Assembly: GCA_000824805.1 (NCBI GenBank)
Contig: CCNA01000028.1
Span: 1-64,000 of the forward strand
Source: Mesorhizobium sp. SOD10
Lineage (GTDB): Bacteria > Pseudomonadota > Alphaproteobacteria > Rhizobiales > Rhizobiaceae
Direction: 5' to 3'
DNA: 64,000 bases
The first letter of the stretch is position 1. Each line of letters opens with the position of its first letter. This document shows positions 53,264 to 61,615 of the stretch, one piece after another. Below the pieces are notes generated by a model. The model saw only the letters and a list, made by a program, of their open reading frames with translations. It made no database searches and was not told the origin of the DNA. A program made the translations under genes and the position numbers.

Positions 53264-55902
53264 GGCTCATCCCAAAGTGGCACTAGCCTTTGCTGAGCGG
53301 CGTTGAAGCCTTCCTCCTTCCGCCCTCGATAGCGGTCGAGCGCTGCCGGCAGTGCGATCCTGAGGTCGTTGTAGCCTGCAAACGCATCTGGCCCCGGATA
53401 GGCGACGCCGCTTCTGAGCCCTTCGACTGCAATGTCGATGAAGCGCAGCAGCGTGTCCTCCGCCCGCTCGAGGACGTCGCCGTCAAGGTTTGCAGCAGGC
53501 CCCATCGTGTCGAGGTATATGAGCCGAGCGATGACGGCGCTCGCTTGGGGGATGAGCTGCTTGATCGCGATGGCGTAGAGCGCGCGCTGAACTTCGGCGC
53601 CGCCGCCCAGAATCACGTCACGCAAATTGCGCGGCGTCGTGCCGGTCTTGTAGTCCGAAATGCGTACGCTGCGGCGGTCGGGCTTCACATCAACGCGGTC
53701 GATACGGCCCTTCAAGCGAAGCCCGGACTGACCGATCACGACTTCCTGGCGCTCGTCCCAGGGATCGGAACGCTCTGCCGGTGATTTCGGATTGCCGAAG
53801 GGGATCTCGCTGAAGCTGCGGGTCCCCGGGCCGAAGCGTTCGTCGATTGTCAGGCCGCGGCGGGCGCGCCGTCGTGCCTCGTCGATGGTATCGAGCCACA
53901 ACAATCTCGGGGGCACCGCTTGGGTCAGCGGCCAACGCTCGGCGATGTCGCGTGCCGCCGCGCCAAGGGCATTATCGATTTCTTCTGGCGTTGCCCCGAC
54001 AAGGCTGGGGATGGGTTCGATGCGCTCGATTGCTAGCCGAAGCAACTCATGCACGAGTTCGCCGAACGTGATGGGATCGAACTGCAACGGTTCAACGGCA
54101 AGTTCGGGAGCGGTCATTCCCAATGCCCGTAGCCAGACAAAGCCCAGCGGATCGCGCAGCATGCGCCGCAGGGAAGTCGCCGATTGCGGCGTGTTCAGCG
54201 CGCGGGCAACGGCTGGGTGGTCTTTCCGATATCCGCCATCATGTGGCGTGGGATCCAACCTGCGCGTCCAATCCGTCCAACAGGACATGACGCTCTGGAT
54301 ACGCGGCAAGGAGAGCGCATCATCAATACGAGCGAGCAGACGATCCCCCTCGCTGAATGCGTGTTCCGGCGTTCTGGTCCGCGAAAGCGACCGCTCCGTG
54401 ACTTTTCGTTGCAGCAACGCGCTCCTAGCAAGGAATGCACCGTCGGCTGAGCGCCTGCTGCGGGACAGCGCAACGCTCGAGTCTGGGTGACTGACGAGGA
54501 CCTCGAAGGCCAGCCGATCGCGTTCCAGCCGGGGCAGGTCCGCCAAGTCACGCTCGCTTAGGACATGATCGGGCAGCAGCGGGTCCACACCATCGGAGCG
54601 CGGCCAGCTTCTGCTCGAAAGCCCAATCAGGCGCATGTGCTTGCGCGGCACACCAACGAGGTCAGCCGCTCGTGCCCAGACGACATTGTTGGCAGGATCG
54701 CTTTCATCGGCGATGCGCAATGACGTAAGGGTCATCTCTATGGCCGCAGCCGGTCCCAGGCGAAGCGCTTCTTGCCAAAGGCCGAGGCTCTTGCCCCGCA
54801 GCAGGGTCTCTCCGAGTCTGACCGCCGCCTGAGGTCCGACATCGAGGTCACGCAGCACTGGCATGAGGGTCGCTGCGATGGAGGAACCATCGGAACGCGA
54901 AAGCGGTTCGAAGCTGCTGGCCCAATGATCCGGTTTAAATAGACCCGCCTCGGTCGGGATGCCTTTCATCCAGTCAGCCGGAAGGGCCTCCGACAGATAG
55001 GGAGAGAGCAGCGATAGGCGGCGGACGCGATCCTGCGACAGGCCATTGATCATCACGTCTGCCAACGCCGCGCAGCTCTGGCCAGCGCGAGTGCTCAGGG
55101 CGGAAACGCCGCTCGCGAAATGAATGGGGAGCTCAGCGTCCGCGGCGAGCACCAGCATGTGGTCATCCCAGGCACCGAGGTCGGCACTCGTGATCGCAAT
55201 GTCGGAGGCCTGTGTTGTGCCGTCGCTCAACAGCTCGCGAGCCCAGCGAAGCGCTTCGACGACCTCTGCGCGAGGATCTGCACATACGTCGCAGATCAGA
55301 TCTTGGGAGGGCGGGCTGGTCGTGGGCACAATCGTGCCGGGAAACCAACTCCGGTCGCGTGTGCCGGGCGCGTCCCAGGTGATTTCGACAACTGCCGCGA
55401 GGGCCTTGATCAGCGGCCGCCACACCGGGTCGATCGAAATCAGCCTATGGAAATACAGATTGCCAACCGTGGCACGGGCATGTGCCACGCCCGCGATAGC
55501 TCGGTCGCAAAGGTCCCGGGGTAGAAGCGCACCAATTGGCAGATGCCTGTGTAGGTAGGCCTCGATGCGCCCCAGATCGCTCAGACGGGCGCTCGCATAA
55601 CGCAGATCGTCGAACTGAATGTCCGCTGCCCATATCCGCGCCAGACTCGCGAGCACGGCCCGCGCCATGCCAGGGCGCGTCTTGACCGGTTCCAATTCTT
55701 CGAAGGCAAGCTCGCTGAGCGCTCGAGCAACGATTGGGACGAGGGTGGCGTAGTCTGCGGGCCGGGCGAAGCCGCCCACAAGGCGGGCACCGAGCAGGGG
55801 AAGCGTCGAGACATCCCGACCGTGGTCCCCCTCACGCGCGGCGGCGGCGCGCTGCATGCCAAAGGCGAGGGTGCCCTGGACTATGACGGTGTGACGCTTC
55901 AT
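53260..55902 (-). CDS. AddB-like PD-(D/E)XK nuclease/inactivated helicase
   Basis: About 880 aa, partner of the AddA-like gene. A degenerate helicase-like body has LIGLSSRSWPRSDG and RLAFEVLVSHP, which resemble UvrD/AddB motifs. A C-terminal RecB-type nuclease domain follows with GRIDRVDV...ISDYKTG and QRALYAIAI. A normal GxGKT Walker A is not evident at the N-terminus. The start is unsure: ATG 55902 (MKRHTVIVQG) looks more like a protein start than ATG 55917, but neither has a clear ribosome-binding site. It lies 200 bases downstream of the Bub-like operon on the same strand. Confidence 0.82.
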   Translation of the reverse strand: MKRHTVIVQGTLAFGMQRAAAAREGDHGRDVSTLPLLGARLVGGFARPADYATLVPIVARALSELAFEELEPVKTRPGMARAVLASLARIWAADIQFDDLRYASARLSDLGRIEAYLHRHLPIGALLPRDLCDRAIAGVAHARATVGNLYFHRLISIDPVWRPLIKALAAVVEITWDAPGTRDRSWFPGTIVPTTSPPSQDLICDVCADPRAEVVEALRWARELLSDGTTQASDIAITSADLGAWDDHMLVLAADAELPIHFASGVSALSTRAGQSCAALADVMINGLSQDRVRRLSLLSPYLSEALPADWMKGIPTEAGLFKPDHWASSFEPLSRSDGSSIAATLMPVLRDLDVGPQAAVRLGETLLRGKSLGLWQEALRLGPAAAIEMTLTSLRIADESDPANNVVWARAADLVGVPRKHMRLIGLSSRSWPRSDGVDPLLPDHVLSERDLADLPRLERDRLAFEVLVSHPDSSVALSRSRRSADGAFLARSALLQRKVTERSLSRTRTPEHAFSEGDRLLARIDDALSLPRIQSVMSCWTDWTRRLDPTPHDGGYRKDHPAVARALNTPQSATSLRRMLRDPLGFVWLRALGMTAPELAVEPLQFDPITFGELVHELLRLAIERIEPIPSLVGATPEEIDNALGAAARDIAERWPLTQAVPPRLLWLDTIDEARRRARRGLTIDERFGPGTRSFSEIPFGNPKSPAERSDPWDERQEVVIGQSGLRLKGRIDRVDVKPDRRSVRISDYKTGTTPRNLRDVILGGGAEVQRALYAIAIKQLIPQASAVIARLIYLDTMGPAANLDGDVLERAEDTLLRFIDIAVEGLRSGVAYPGPDAFAGYNDLRIALPAALDRYRGRKEEGFNAAQQRLVPLWDEP

Positions 55903-56104
55903 TTTGGCAGACAGCATCTCAAATGCGGGCTACGATTGAAAAAAAGGCAAATCAAAGGAGGTCGTTCACATCGCAATTCCGCATACATCTCATGGCAACA
56001 GGCGATGACCACTCGCGGTCGTTCAATGTTGGCGCTGAACGCCCCGTCGGTAAATCACGTGCTCGATTCGCTATGACTGACAAACAGGACGAACTCTACG
56101 GCCA

Positions 56105-56998
56105 TCACACGATCAAAGAGACATAGTTCGATTCGAATATACGCTGTTCGGGTTCAATGGCCAATCTCAGGTGACAGTAGAGGGCCCAATACCTACGCCA
56201 CACCGGGTCGTTTGAGGACATGTACTCGACCGTAAGATCCATTTCCTTAGCCGTCTCCCATCCGACCATCTGGCCGTGCGAAGGGTATTTGTTGATGTCC
56301 ATCAATTCACTGGTGATCTTCGAAAAATTCTTACCCTGGCGCCTGAGCAGTTTCTCGGCCAGCGACTTGGCTCGGTCCCTTACGGATTGGAATTTCCGGA
56401 CGATTGTCGGATCGAATTTTTCGAACGTGATCCTGGCGGCAAGGTCGTCTGGAGCTTCGCGCAACGACTTTCCAGCAAATTCGTATGCATTCAGGTAGGT
56501 CAGGACCGAATAGACGACGTCCGATCCATTGCCATCCTTCGACGAAACTTGCGGATCGATCGGGCCAAGCTCCGACGATTCACTCATCACGATAGTATTC
56601 GCTCCCAGCGCCATCAGCGTGCCAGCGCTCTTGGCGTAGTCAGGAACGATGACCCTGAGCTGACCTTCCGCACCTGCAGCACTGCGAACCAGCCCGATCA
56701 GCTTTTCGGCGGCGTCAACATCACCGCCCGGCGTGTGCAGCATAAGGTCTATCGGCTCGCCTGGCGTGACATTGTGGAGCATGTCGACAAATCCCAAGGT
56801 GTCGATGCGGTCCACAAGCGCCTTGTTGCCTGCAATGTAGCAGAGAAGCTTGGGCTGAGTGCTTTCGATCTCCCTGATGAGCGTCTGGCGCTGATAGCGC
56901 GCCGCGTTCATCGCCGTGAACATTGGCGTCTTCTCGATAGCACGCGGCGGGATCATGGCCGGCTGCACTTCCTCTTCCTTTTGGTTGCTTTCACTCAT
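56105..56998 (-). CDS. SDH/ClpP-fold serine protease coupled to the Bub-like operon
   Basis: The 297-aa protein is a member of the serine dehydrogenase proteinase family (ClpP/crotonase fold). It has MLHTPGGDVDAAEKL near residue 86, the catalytic Ser in YAKSAGTLMALGA near residue 123, and ESSELGPIDPQ. No signal peptide or membrane helix is seen, so it should be cytosolic. ATG 56998 overlaps the stop of the DUF6527 gene (ATGA), so it is co-translated with the ubiquitin-like genes. It could degrade modified proteins, by analogy to ClpP or the proteasome. That idea is an inference. Confidence 0.85.
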   Translation of the reverse strand: MSESNQKEEEVQPAMIPPRAIEKTPMFTAMNAARYQRQTLIREIESTQPKLLCYIAGNKALVDRIDTLGFVDMLHNVTPGEPIDLMLHTPGGDVDAAEKLIGLVRSAAGAEGQLRVIVPDYAKSAGTLMALGANTIVMSESSELGPIDPQVSSKDGNGSDVVYSVLTYLNAYEFAGKSLREAPDDLAARITFEKFDPTIVRKFQSVRDRAKSLAEKLLRRQGKNFSKITSELMDINKYPSHGQMVGWETAKEMDLTVEYMSSNDPVWRRYWALYCHLRLAIEPEQRIFESNYVSLIV

Positions 56999-57330
56999 CG
57001 GTCACTATCCTCTGCCCATTCTACGCGACCACCGCGGATAAAGTAGTGGCACCTCCGCTGATTGCCGCGAAAGTCCACGCTTGGAGAGATCGTCAGGCGC
57101 GTGATCTGGTTTACCTCCCAGTGCGGCCGGCGCGCCGGGTCGGCATTGAGCATAATGCGATGGCCGGTCCTGCAAGGGCAATCGAATACGATCCATTTGG
57201 TGCGGGCTGAATCGCCGACGAGCGCGACCGCATTCCGCGGAAGACGATCAGGCACCTCGTCCGCAGAGAATGTCTGACCGACGACACGCCAACGCCAAAA
57301 CGGAATCCATTGCCACCAGGAAATCTTCAT
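56995..57330 (-). CDS. DUF6527-like protein of the Bub-type operon
   Basis: The 111-aa protein has a Trp-rich N-terminus (MKISWWQWIPFWRWRVVG) and a core with VFDCPCRTGHRIMLN, then PHWEV, ISPSVDF and CHYFIRGGRVEWA. The Cys-Cys-His residues could bind metal. Proteins of this type (DUF6527) accompany bacterial E1/E2/JAB operons. Its start overlaps the E1 gene stop and its stop overlaps the protease gene start (ATGA at both ends). A role as a substrate adaptor or E3-like factor is possible but unproven. Confidence 0.75.
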   Translation of the reverse strand: MKISWWQWIPFWRWRVVGQTFSADEVPDRLPRNAVALVGDSARTKWIVFDCPCRTGHRIMLNADPARRPHWEVNQITRLTISPSVDFRGNQRRCHYFIRGGRVEWAEDSDR

Positions 57331-58712
57331 TCTCGGCCCCATAGCTGGCCGAGGAATGGCTCCTCGTCGCCCGTGCCCCACTTACCCTGCACGGAGTCGC
57401 AGTAATGCCCGCCCCGAGGGAAAGCGCGATTGGTGGAAATCTCGCGCTCGTGCAACCTTAGGAGGGTTTCTGTCGGACGATCGGGCGGGCCGTAACCAAT
57501 CAAGCGGTCTAACAACTCGTTGACCGCGGCTGCCGCGACGGCCGTGGTGAAAGCCACCACCGCCGGCTCGACTTGGCCCAAGGCTGGCGCATACCCTTCG
57601 TCCGCCAAACGCTGGCGTTCTTCTGGCGTCTGCATCTCTGCTGCTGCGCGGGCCATGTCGACCCGATTGCGGCATACGAGACAGCCGGCTCCCGGTGTCA
57701 GCGTCGTGATGCGGCCGTCAATGCCTGTCAACGTCCCGCCGCTGTCACTGCTTAGGAGAACCCCGACGTCAATGACAGGCGTCAAAAGATAGGTCGCCAG
57801 ACGCGACAGCACCAGCCGTCCGGCGTTGTCGTCTGTACACCCAAAAACGAGGTCTGCCCCTCGCAGCGTCTTGGCGACTGATTTGACGGTCACCATTCCC
57901 GGAACGGTTGAACAATTGAGGTCCGGTGCGATACGCATCAGGTGCGCACGCAGCACCTCGATCTTCGAACGTCCGACGTCGGACGGCGTCGAGCCGTAAA
58001 CGCGCGTCACATTGCTGGACGACAGCACATCGTTGTCCAGCAAAAGAAGATCGCGCACGCCCAGCCGTACCAACTGTTCCGCGATGGCGGATCCGGTGCC
58101 GCCGGCGCCGACGATCGCCACACGCAGGTTGCCGAGCACGCTTTGAATGTCTGGCCCGAAAGCGCGCACATTGCGGTCGAAGATTGCATCGGGGGCCGAC
58201 AGGTTGTGGCCGAAGTTTTGGATTAGCCGCCAGCGGTCGCTCACGATCCAAACCCGATCGATCGCCAATGCGCTGCCGCCCTCCGGCGTCAGTTCGCCGC
58301 TAAAGACGATGCTTTCGCCGCGGGGCGACGCGATGAGCGTAGCATACAGACCGGAGCCGCTGCGCAGCTGGAAGAGATCACGAATGTCGTGGTCGACCTG
58401 CCGATCGTGCTCGCTTGGCAGCGGCACACCGATTTCGCCTGGATGGGTGTGAAACCAGATTGGAACAGAGCCGTCGGCTTCCGCCGCCCCGAGGGCGCCG
58501 ACATAGCCTTCCGAACGGATCAACATGTGATGCGGGCTCTGCTCGTTATACGCGGTTTGCGGCACCCAATGCATGGTCCTTGCCAGCAGACGCACGTCCG
58601 AGCCGATATCGACGCGCCGAGCGAGCAGAACACCTGCGCATTCAAGCGGATTGCGCGTGACGGCGATGATTTCGTCAGCAAGCGGACCAGGAAGGACGAG
58701 CGTGATTGTCAT
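57327..58712 (-). CDS. JAMM-E1 fusion (JAB protease plus ThiF domain), Bub-type
   Basis: The 461-aa protein joins two enzymes. The N-terminal JAB domain has Glu24, His88 and His90 (FHTHPGE), Ser100 and Asp103. The C-terminal ThiF/E1 domain has the adenylation site VAIVGAGGTGSAIAEQ near residue 198, LLLDNDVLSSSNVTR, GCTDDN and the Cys pair GAGCLVCRN plus HYCDSVQGKWG. One chain may thus both mature and activate the ubiquitin-like protein encoded at 59111. It overlaps the E2-like gene and the DUF6527 gene by ATGA. It is distinct from the separate E1 and JAB proteins at 37990-40041. Confidence 0.9.
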   Translation of the reverse strand: MTITLVLPGPLADEIIAVTRNPLECAGVLLARRVDIGSDVRLLARTMHWVPQTAYNEQSPHHMLIRSEGYVGALGAAEADGSVPIWFHTHPGEIGVPLPSEHDRQVDHDIRDLFQLRSGSGLYATLIASPRGESIVFSGELTPEGGSALAIDRVWIVSDRWRLIQNFGHNLSAPDAIFDRNVRAFGPDIQSVLGNLRVAIVGAGGTGSAIAEQLVRLGVRDLLLLDNDVLSSSNVTRVYGSTPSDVGRSKIEVLRAHLMRIAPDLNCSTVPGMVTVKSVAKTLRGADLVFGCTDDNAGRLVLSRLATYLLTPVIDVGVLLSSDSGGTLTGIDGRITTLTPGAGCLVCRNRVDMARAAAEMQTPEERQRLADEGYAPALGQVEPAVVAFTTAVAAAAVNELLDRLIGYGPPDRPTETLLRLHEREISTNRAFPRGGHYCDSVQGKWGTGDEEPFLGQLWGRE

Positions 58713-59098
58713 GCGGCGCGCGCCCTTCCGGCTACTTCAAGCTCCATGCGAACGAGCGCCAAGTAGCTTTCCAGCGAATCGATGCCCGACCGCCACTGGC
58801 CCGGGTTAAGGTGACGGGACCACCGCTGCCACCTGCGCCCAAGATAGTCTTCCTGTGAATTTGTAGCGACGATCGCCTGACCATCTGTCCGTATGACGGC
58901 AGGCGCGAACCACCACATGTCTGGGTGAACATCTGGGTAGCCAGGGGCGAGCCGAAGTAGGAGATCAGCGGCCGTTGCCGTGAAGCCATTCGGCAATTGG
59001 AAAGCCGGAATGACGATCGCGATCATGCCGCCATCGAGCGAGACAGAATGTCCAGGCGCCCGCGCCTGCAAATACTCTTTATCGATCGGCGGCAACAT
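58709..59098 (-). CDS. E2-like protein without any cysteine (Bub-type)
   Basis: The 129-aa protein has the short prokaryotic E2 pattern: SVSLDGGMIAIVIPAFQLP, LLRLAPGYPDVHPDMWWF, then RWQRWSRHLNPGQWRSGID. The conserved Trp and His residues of the family are present, but the sequence contains no cysteine at all. A thioester E2 is therefore impossible. This agrees with reports that some bacterial Bub pathways use an oxyester on another residue. AAGGGA lies before ATG 59098. It sits 12 bases after the UBL gene and overlaps the JAMM-E1 gene. Confidence 0.8.
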   Translation of the reverse strand: MLPPIDKEYLQARAPGHSVSLDGGMIAIVIPAFQLPNGFTATAADLLLRLAPGYPDVHPDMWWFAPAVIRTDGQAIVATNSQEDYLGRRWQRWSRHLNPGQWRSGIDSLESYLALVRMELEVAGRARAA

Positions 59099-59110
59099 AT
59101 TCCCTTCTCC

Positions 59111-59380
59111 TCAATCGCGGCCCGGGTTGATCTGGGCCGGCGCGGTGAAGAAGCGCAGGCCATTGCGTATCTCGACCTTGGTGGCGTCATCGATTTTCTG
59201 ATCGGAGCCTCCAGGGATGACTTCAAACAAGTCGCGGTCTGGCCCGATATCAGGTTCGGGCAATTTCCTCAGCTGCGCACCGGTGAGGGTCGACTCCTGG
59301 ACCTTGTACGTGGTGCGGTCGATCTTGATCTCGAAAGCCTTCGGCCGGTCGGGGTGCTCATTGCTATGATCGTCGTTCAT
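59111..59380 (-). CDS. Multiubiquitin-type ubiquitin-like protein (Bub-type)
   Basis: The 89-aa protein has a disordered start and one multiubiquitin-family domain: FEIKIDRTTYKVQESTLTGAQLRKL, LFEVIPGGSDQKIDDA, and GLRFFTAPAQINPG. It ends Gly-Arg-Asp, not Gly-Gly. The JAB part of the fusion may remove the last two residues to expose a glycine. ATG 59380 has GGAGGTATCA before it. It is the first gene of the leftward operon, and its promoter region is shared with the divergent RHH/Fic cassette. Confidence 0.82.
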   Translation of the reverse strand: MNDDHSNEHPDRPKAFEIKIDRTTYKVQESTLTGAQLRKLPEPDIGPDRDLFEVIPGGSDQKIDDATKVEIRNGLRFFTAPAQINPGRD

Positions 59381-59396
59381 TGATACCTCCGTTGAT

Positions 59397-59428
59397 TGAT
59401 ACCGTGATACCATGACACCATGACAGTT
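59397..59428. promoter_or_regulatory. Four 8-bp tandem repeats (operator)
   Basis: Four copies in tandem with 8-bp period: TGATACCG, TGATACCA, TGACACCA, TGACAGTT. They lie in the 82-base gap between the divergent Bub operon and the RHH gene. Short tandem sites at this spacing are typical of ribbon-helix-helix repressors, which bind cooperatively. The RHH protein at 59463 is the obvious candidate and could regulate both units. Confidence 0.6.
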
Positions 59429-59462
59429 GACAAGAGGGTAAGATTGGTGCAAAACAGGCATC

Positions 59463-59669
59463 ATGAAACAAGCAAAAGCGATGACTGTTCGCCTGTCCGA
59501 AGAGCAGGCTCAGGCTCTTGAAATGGTCGCAACCGTCGAGAATTTGCCGGTGTCTGACATCATTCGGGCCGCAATCACGACGCATATCGAGACCCGTAGG
59601 CGAGATCCTGGGTTTCAGGCCGGGTTGAGGGATCGCATTTCTCAGGCGCGAAAGCTGCTCGACCGCTAA
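59463..59669 (+). CDS. Ribbon-helix-helix (CopG/Arc-type) antitoxin-like regulator
   Basis: The 68-aa protein has a ribbon strand MTVRLSEEQAQAL followed by two helices (VENLPVSDIIRAAITTHI), the standard RHH fold. It begins at ATG 59463 beside four tandem operator-like repeats and is followed by the small antitoxin-like gene and the Fic gene. It probably represses its own cassette and may influence the Bub-like operon on the other side. Confidence 0.82.
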   Translation: MKQAKAMTVRLSEEQAQALEMVATVENLPVSDIIRAAITTHIETRRRDPGFQAGLRDRISQARKLLDR

Positions 59670-59696
59670 TCCGGCTCACTGCGACTAAGAGGACCG

Positions 59697-59906
59697 ATGA
59701 AAAAGACAAGCAAGAGCCTCAAGCCGAGCGAGTCGGGCCACGTTCTTGGACATCGTACCTTCGCCGCTATAACGGCCGTCGAGGGGATTAGCCTTGACGC
59801 GGTCAGCCGAAAGCGTCTCGCCGACATGAAAAAGCGCAATCTTTCACCTGACGATCAACGCTCCGAGGTCATACGCGCCTACCTGAGCGCCAAGTCGCGT
59901 GGGTGA
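59697..59906 (+). CDS. Small Fic antitoxin-like protein (VbhA-like position)
   Basis: This 69-aa protein ends where the Fic toxin begins (TGATG at 59904-59908). It contains ITAVEGISLDAVSRKRL, reminiscent of class I Fic antitoxins with the inhibitory helix motif (S/T)xxxE(G/N). Here the Thr is three, not four, residues before the Glu. The rest is charged and helical. It likely inhibits the Fic protein by covering its ATP site, but the shifted motif makes this tentative. Confidence 0.7.
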   Translation: MKKTSKSLKPSESGHVLGHRTFAAITAVEGISLDAVSRKRLADMKKRNLSPDDQRSEVIRAYLSAKSRG

Positions 59907-60481
59907 TGGCTGTCGGCTACGACGCTTTCGACGACCCTTATTCTTACAAGGGCACCGCCACACTCAAGAACAAGCTCGGTCTGCGGGATGCTTCGCTACT
60001 CGAAGCGTTCGAGCTTGAGATGACCGCGCTGCGTGCTCGCGAACCGCTGCCGAGAGGTAAGTTCGATGCTGCTCACTACCGGCGCACGCACCACCACCTG
60101 TTTCAGGACGTGTATAGTTGGGCAGGCAAGTACCGCACCGTGCGCACAGCAAAAGGCGGCAATCCATTCTGCTATCCCGAGTATATCGACAGCGAAATGA
60201 CAAAGCTTTTCGCCACGCTTCCGGCGGCGATCAGTGCGATCGATTCCGAACAGTTCATCTCAGAGGCCGCCCAGTTCTTGGGTGAGCTCAACGCGATCCA
60301 CCCGTTCCGCGAGGGCAACGGTCGATCGCAACTGACGTTTATGGCGATGCTCGGCGAAGAGTCGGGATTCCGTTTCGATTTTTCGCGTGTCAAGCGCAGC
60401 ACGTTCATGCCGGCGATGATTGCGAGCTACGCGCGAGAACTCAAGCTGCTCCGCGCCGAACTCAGGAGCCTGTTGCGCTGA
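59906..60481 (+). CDS. Fic-family AMPylating toxin
   Basis: The 191-aa protein is a compact Fic domain with the active-site loop HPFREGNGRSQ (His132 to Arg140). This meets the HxFx(D/E)GNGRxx consensus, so it can AMPylate target proteins. A flap region (AKGGNPFCYPEYI) lies about 45 residues before. ATG 59906 overlaps the antitoxin stop. A GTG three bases earlier is possible. With the RHH and antitoxin-like genes it forms a three-gene toxin-antitoxin cassette. Confidence 0.92.
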   Translation: MAVGYDAFDDPYSYKGTATLKNKLGLRDASLLEAFELEMTALRAREPLPRGKFDAAHYRRTHHHLFQDVYSWAGKYRTVRTAKGGNPFCYPEYIDSEMTKLFATLPAAISAIDSEQFISEAAQFLGELNAIHPFREGNGRSQLTFMAMLGEESGFRFDFSRVKRSTFMPAMIASYARELKLLRAELRSLLR

Positions 60482-60686
60482 AGAAGCTTTGATGCGGAGC
60501 GCTTGAACAGCCCAATTATTAAGGCGTGTGTACACAGGATTGGCGATGCTCCAACCCGGATCAGCGCCTCCCTTTGTCGGGACGGAACGTGTTCTGCATT
60601 TGTGCCTCGAAAGTCGCATAAAGGGCATTGTCGAATTCGCGACCTACGTCGTCTAACGAGGGGCCTCGATTTGATTGGGGCGAGCC

Positions 60687-61457
60687 CTAAGGGGTCCCGC
60701 CTGCAAGTTGGTCGTGGATGCGTGCGCCGACCACACAGAAGCTTTTCACCGCGTCCTTGTAGGACTGCAAGGTCTGGCGCATATGCGCCAGATGTGTCTG
60801 CCGCATTGTCTCCAAGTCTTGCATCGCTTTGGCATATCGCGCAGCGGCTTCCTGCGGTGTTTCCGGTTTCGGCGGGCCATCGGGCATCGGGAGGATGAGA
60901 GGCGGAAGGCCGCGCGGGGTCTGTATTGCCAGGAGCCTATAGTCGTTTGCTAGGCGACCATAATCGCTCAACGTTGATTGGATGCCGACCAGTTGCCGAA
61001 CGAGATCGCGAAAATCATCCGCCGGAATGACTTTGAGGCTCTCTGCATCCTGCTGGATGTTCAAGAGGGCAATCCCGAGGGAGGGGACGAAAACGGGCTG
61101 CTGGTCGATCTGCACCCCGGCCAGCGTTTTGTTGATCGCTTCGCATTCCTGACCAGCGATCTGCAGAAAACCGACGACACGGTCCTTCTGTTCGCGCGAA
61201 GCGCGCCAGTTATCGAGATACAGGGCTGCCGGGACACCGAACAGCGTGGTGAAGATCGGCAGCAGGAGGAGAGCGATCCACGGATTCTCGATCATACTAC
61301 GTTTCTGGCTGGCCGCGACTTTGACATCCGACGATTTTGACGGACTATTTGCTTCAGCCGACGCAGGCACTGGCCTCGTGCCGGTTTTCTCCACTTTAGG
61401 TCGAGACGACCCTTGTCGTTTCTCGTTGGCGCCAGCCAAGCGTTTCCCTCGCGTCAT
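60687..61457 (-). CDS. Single-pass membrane protein of unknown function
   Basis: The 256-aa protein has a charged, disordered N-terminus (about 55 residues, rich in Lys, Ser and Pro), one membrane helix (NPWIALLLLPIFTTLFGVPAALYL) and a helical C-terminal domain. ATG 61457 is preferred because AGAGGGG lies seven bases before it; the frame is open to 61547. No recognised family. It lies between the Fic cassette and the LuxR gene and is divergent from the latter. Confidence 0.65.
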   Translation of the reverse strand: MTRGKRLAGANEKRQGSSRPKVEKTGTRPVPASAEANSPSKSSDVKVAASQKRSMIENPWIALLLLPIFTTLFGVPAALYLDNWRASREQKDRVVGFLQIAGQECEAINKTLAGVQIDQQPVFVPSLGIALLNIQQDAESLKVIPADDFRDLVRQLVGIQSTLSDYGRLANDYRLLAIQTPRGLPPLILPMPDGPPKPETPQEAAARYAKAMQDLETMRQTHLAHMRQTLQSYKDAVKSFCVVGARIHDQLAGGTP

Positions 61458-61615
61458 CGCGGACCCCTCTAGATCAGCAGCGCCAGCTATCGCATCAGGC
61501 AAGCATTGATAGGCTGCCGAGGCTTGCCCTGGACGACCTGATATCACGGGCTTTTGCGTATGCGAGTCTTCTAAAATAAGCTATAGATTGTTCGTGCGGG
61601 AGACGGGGCTCTGGC

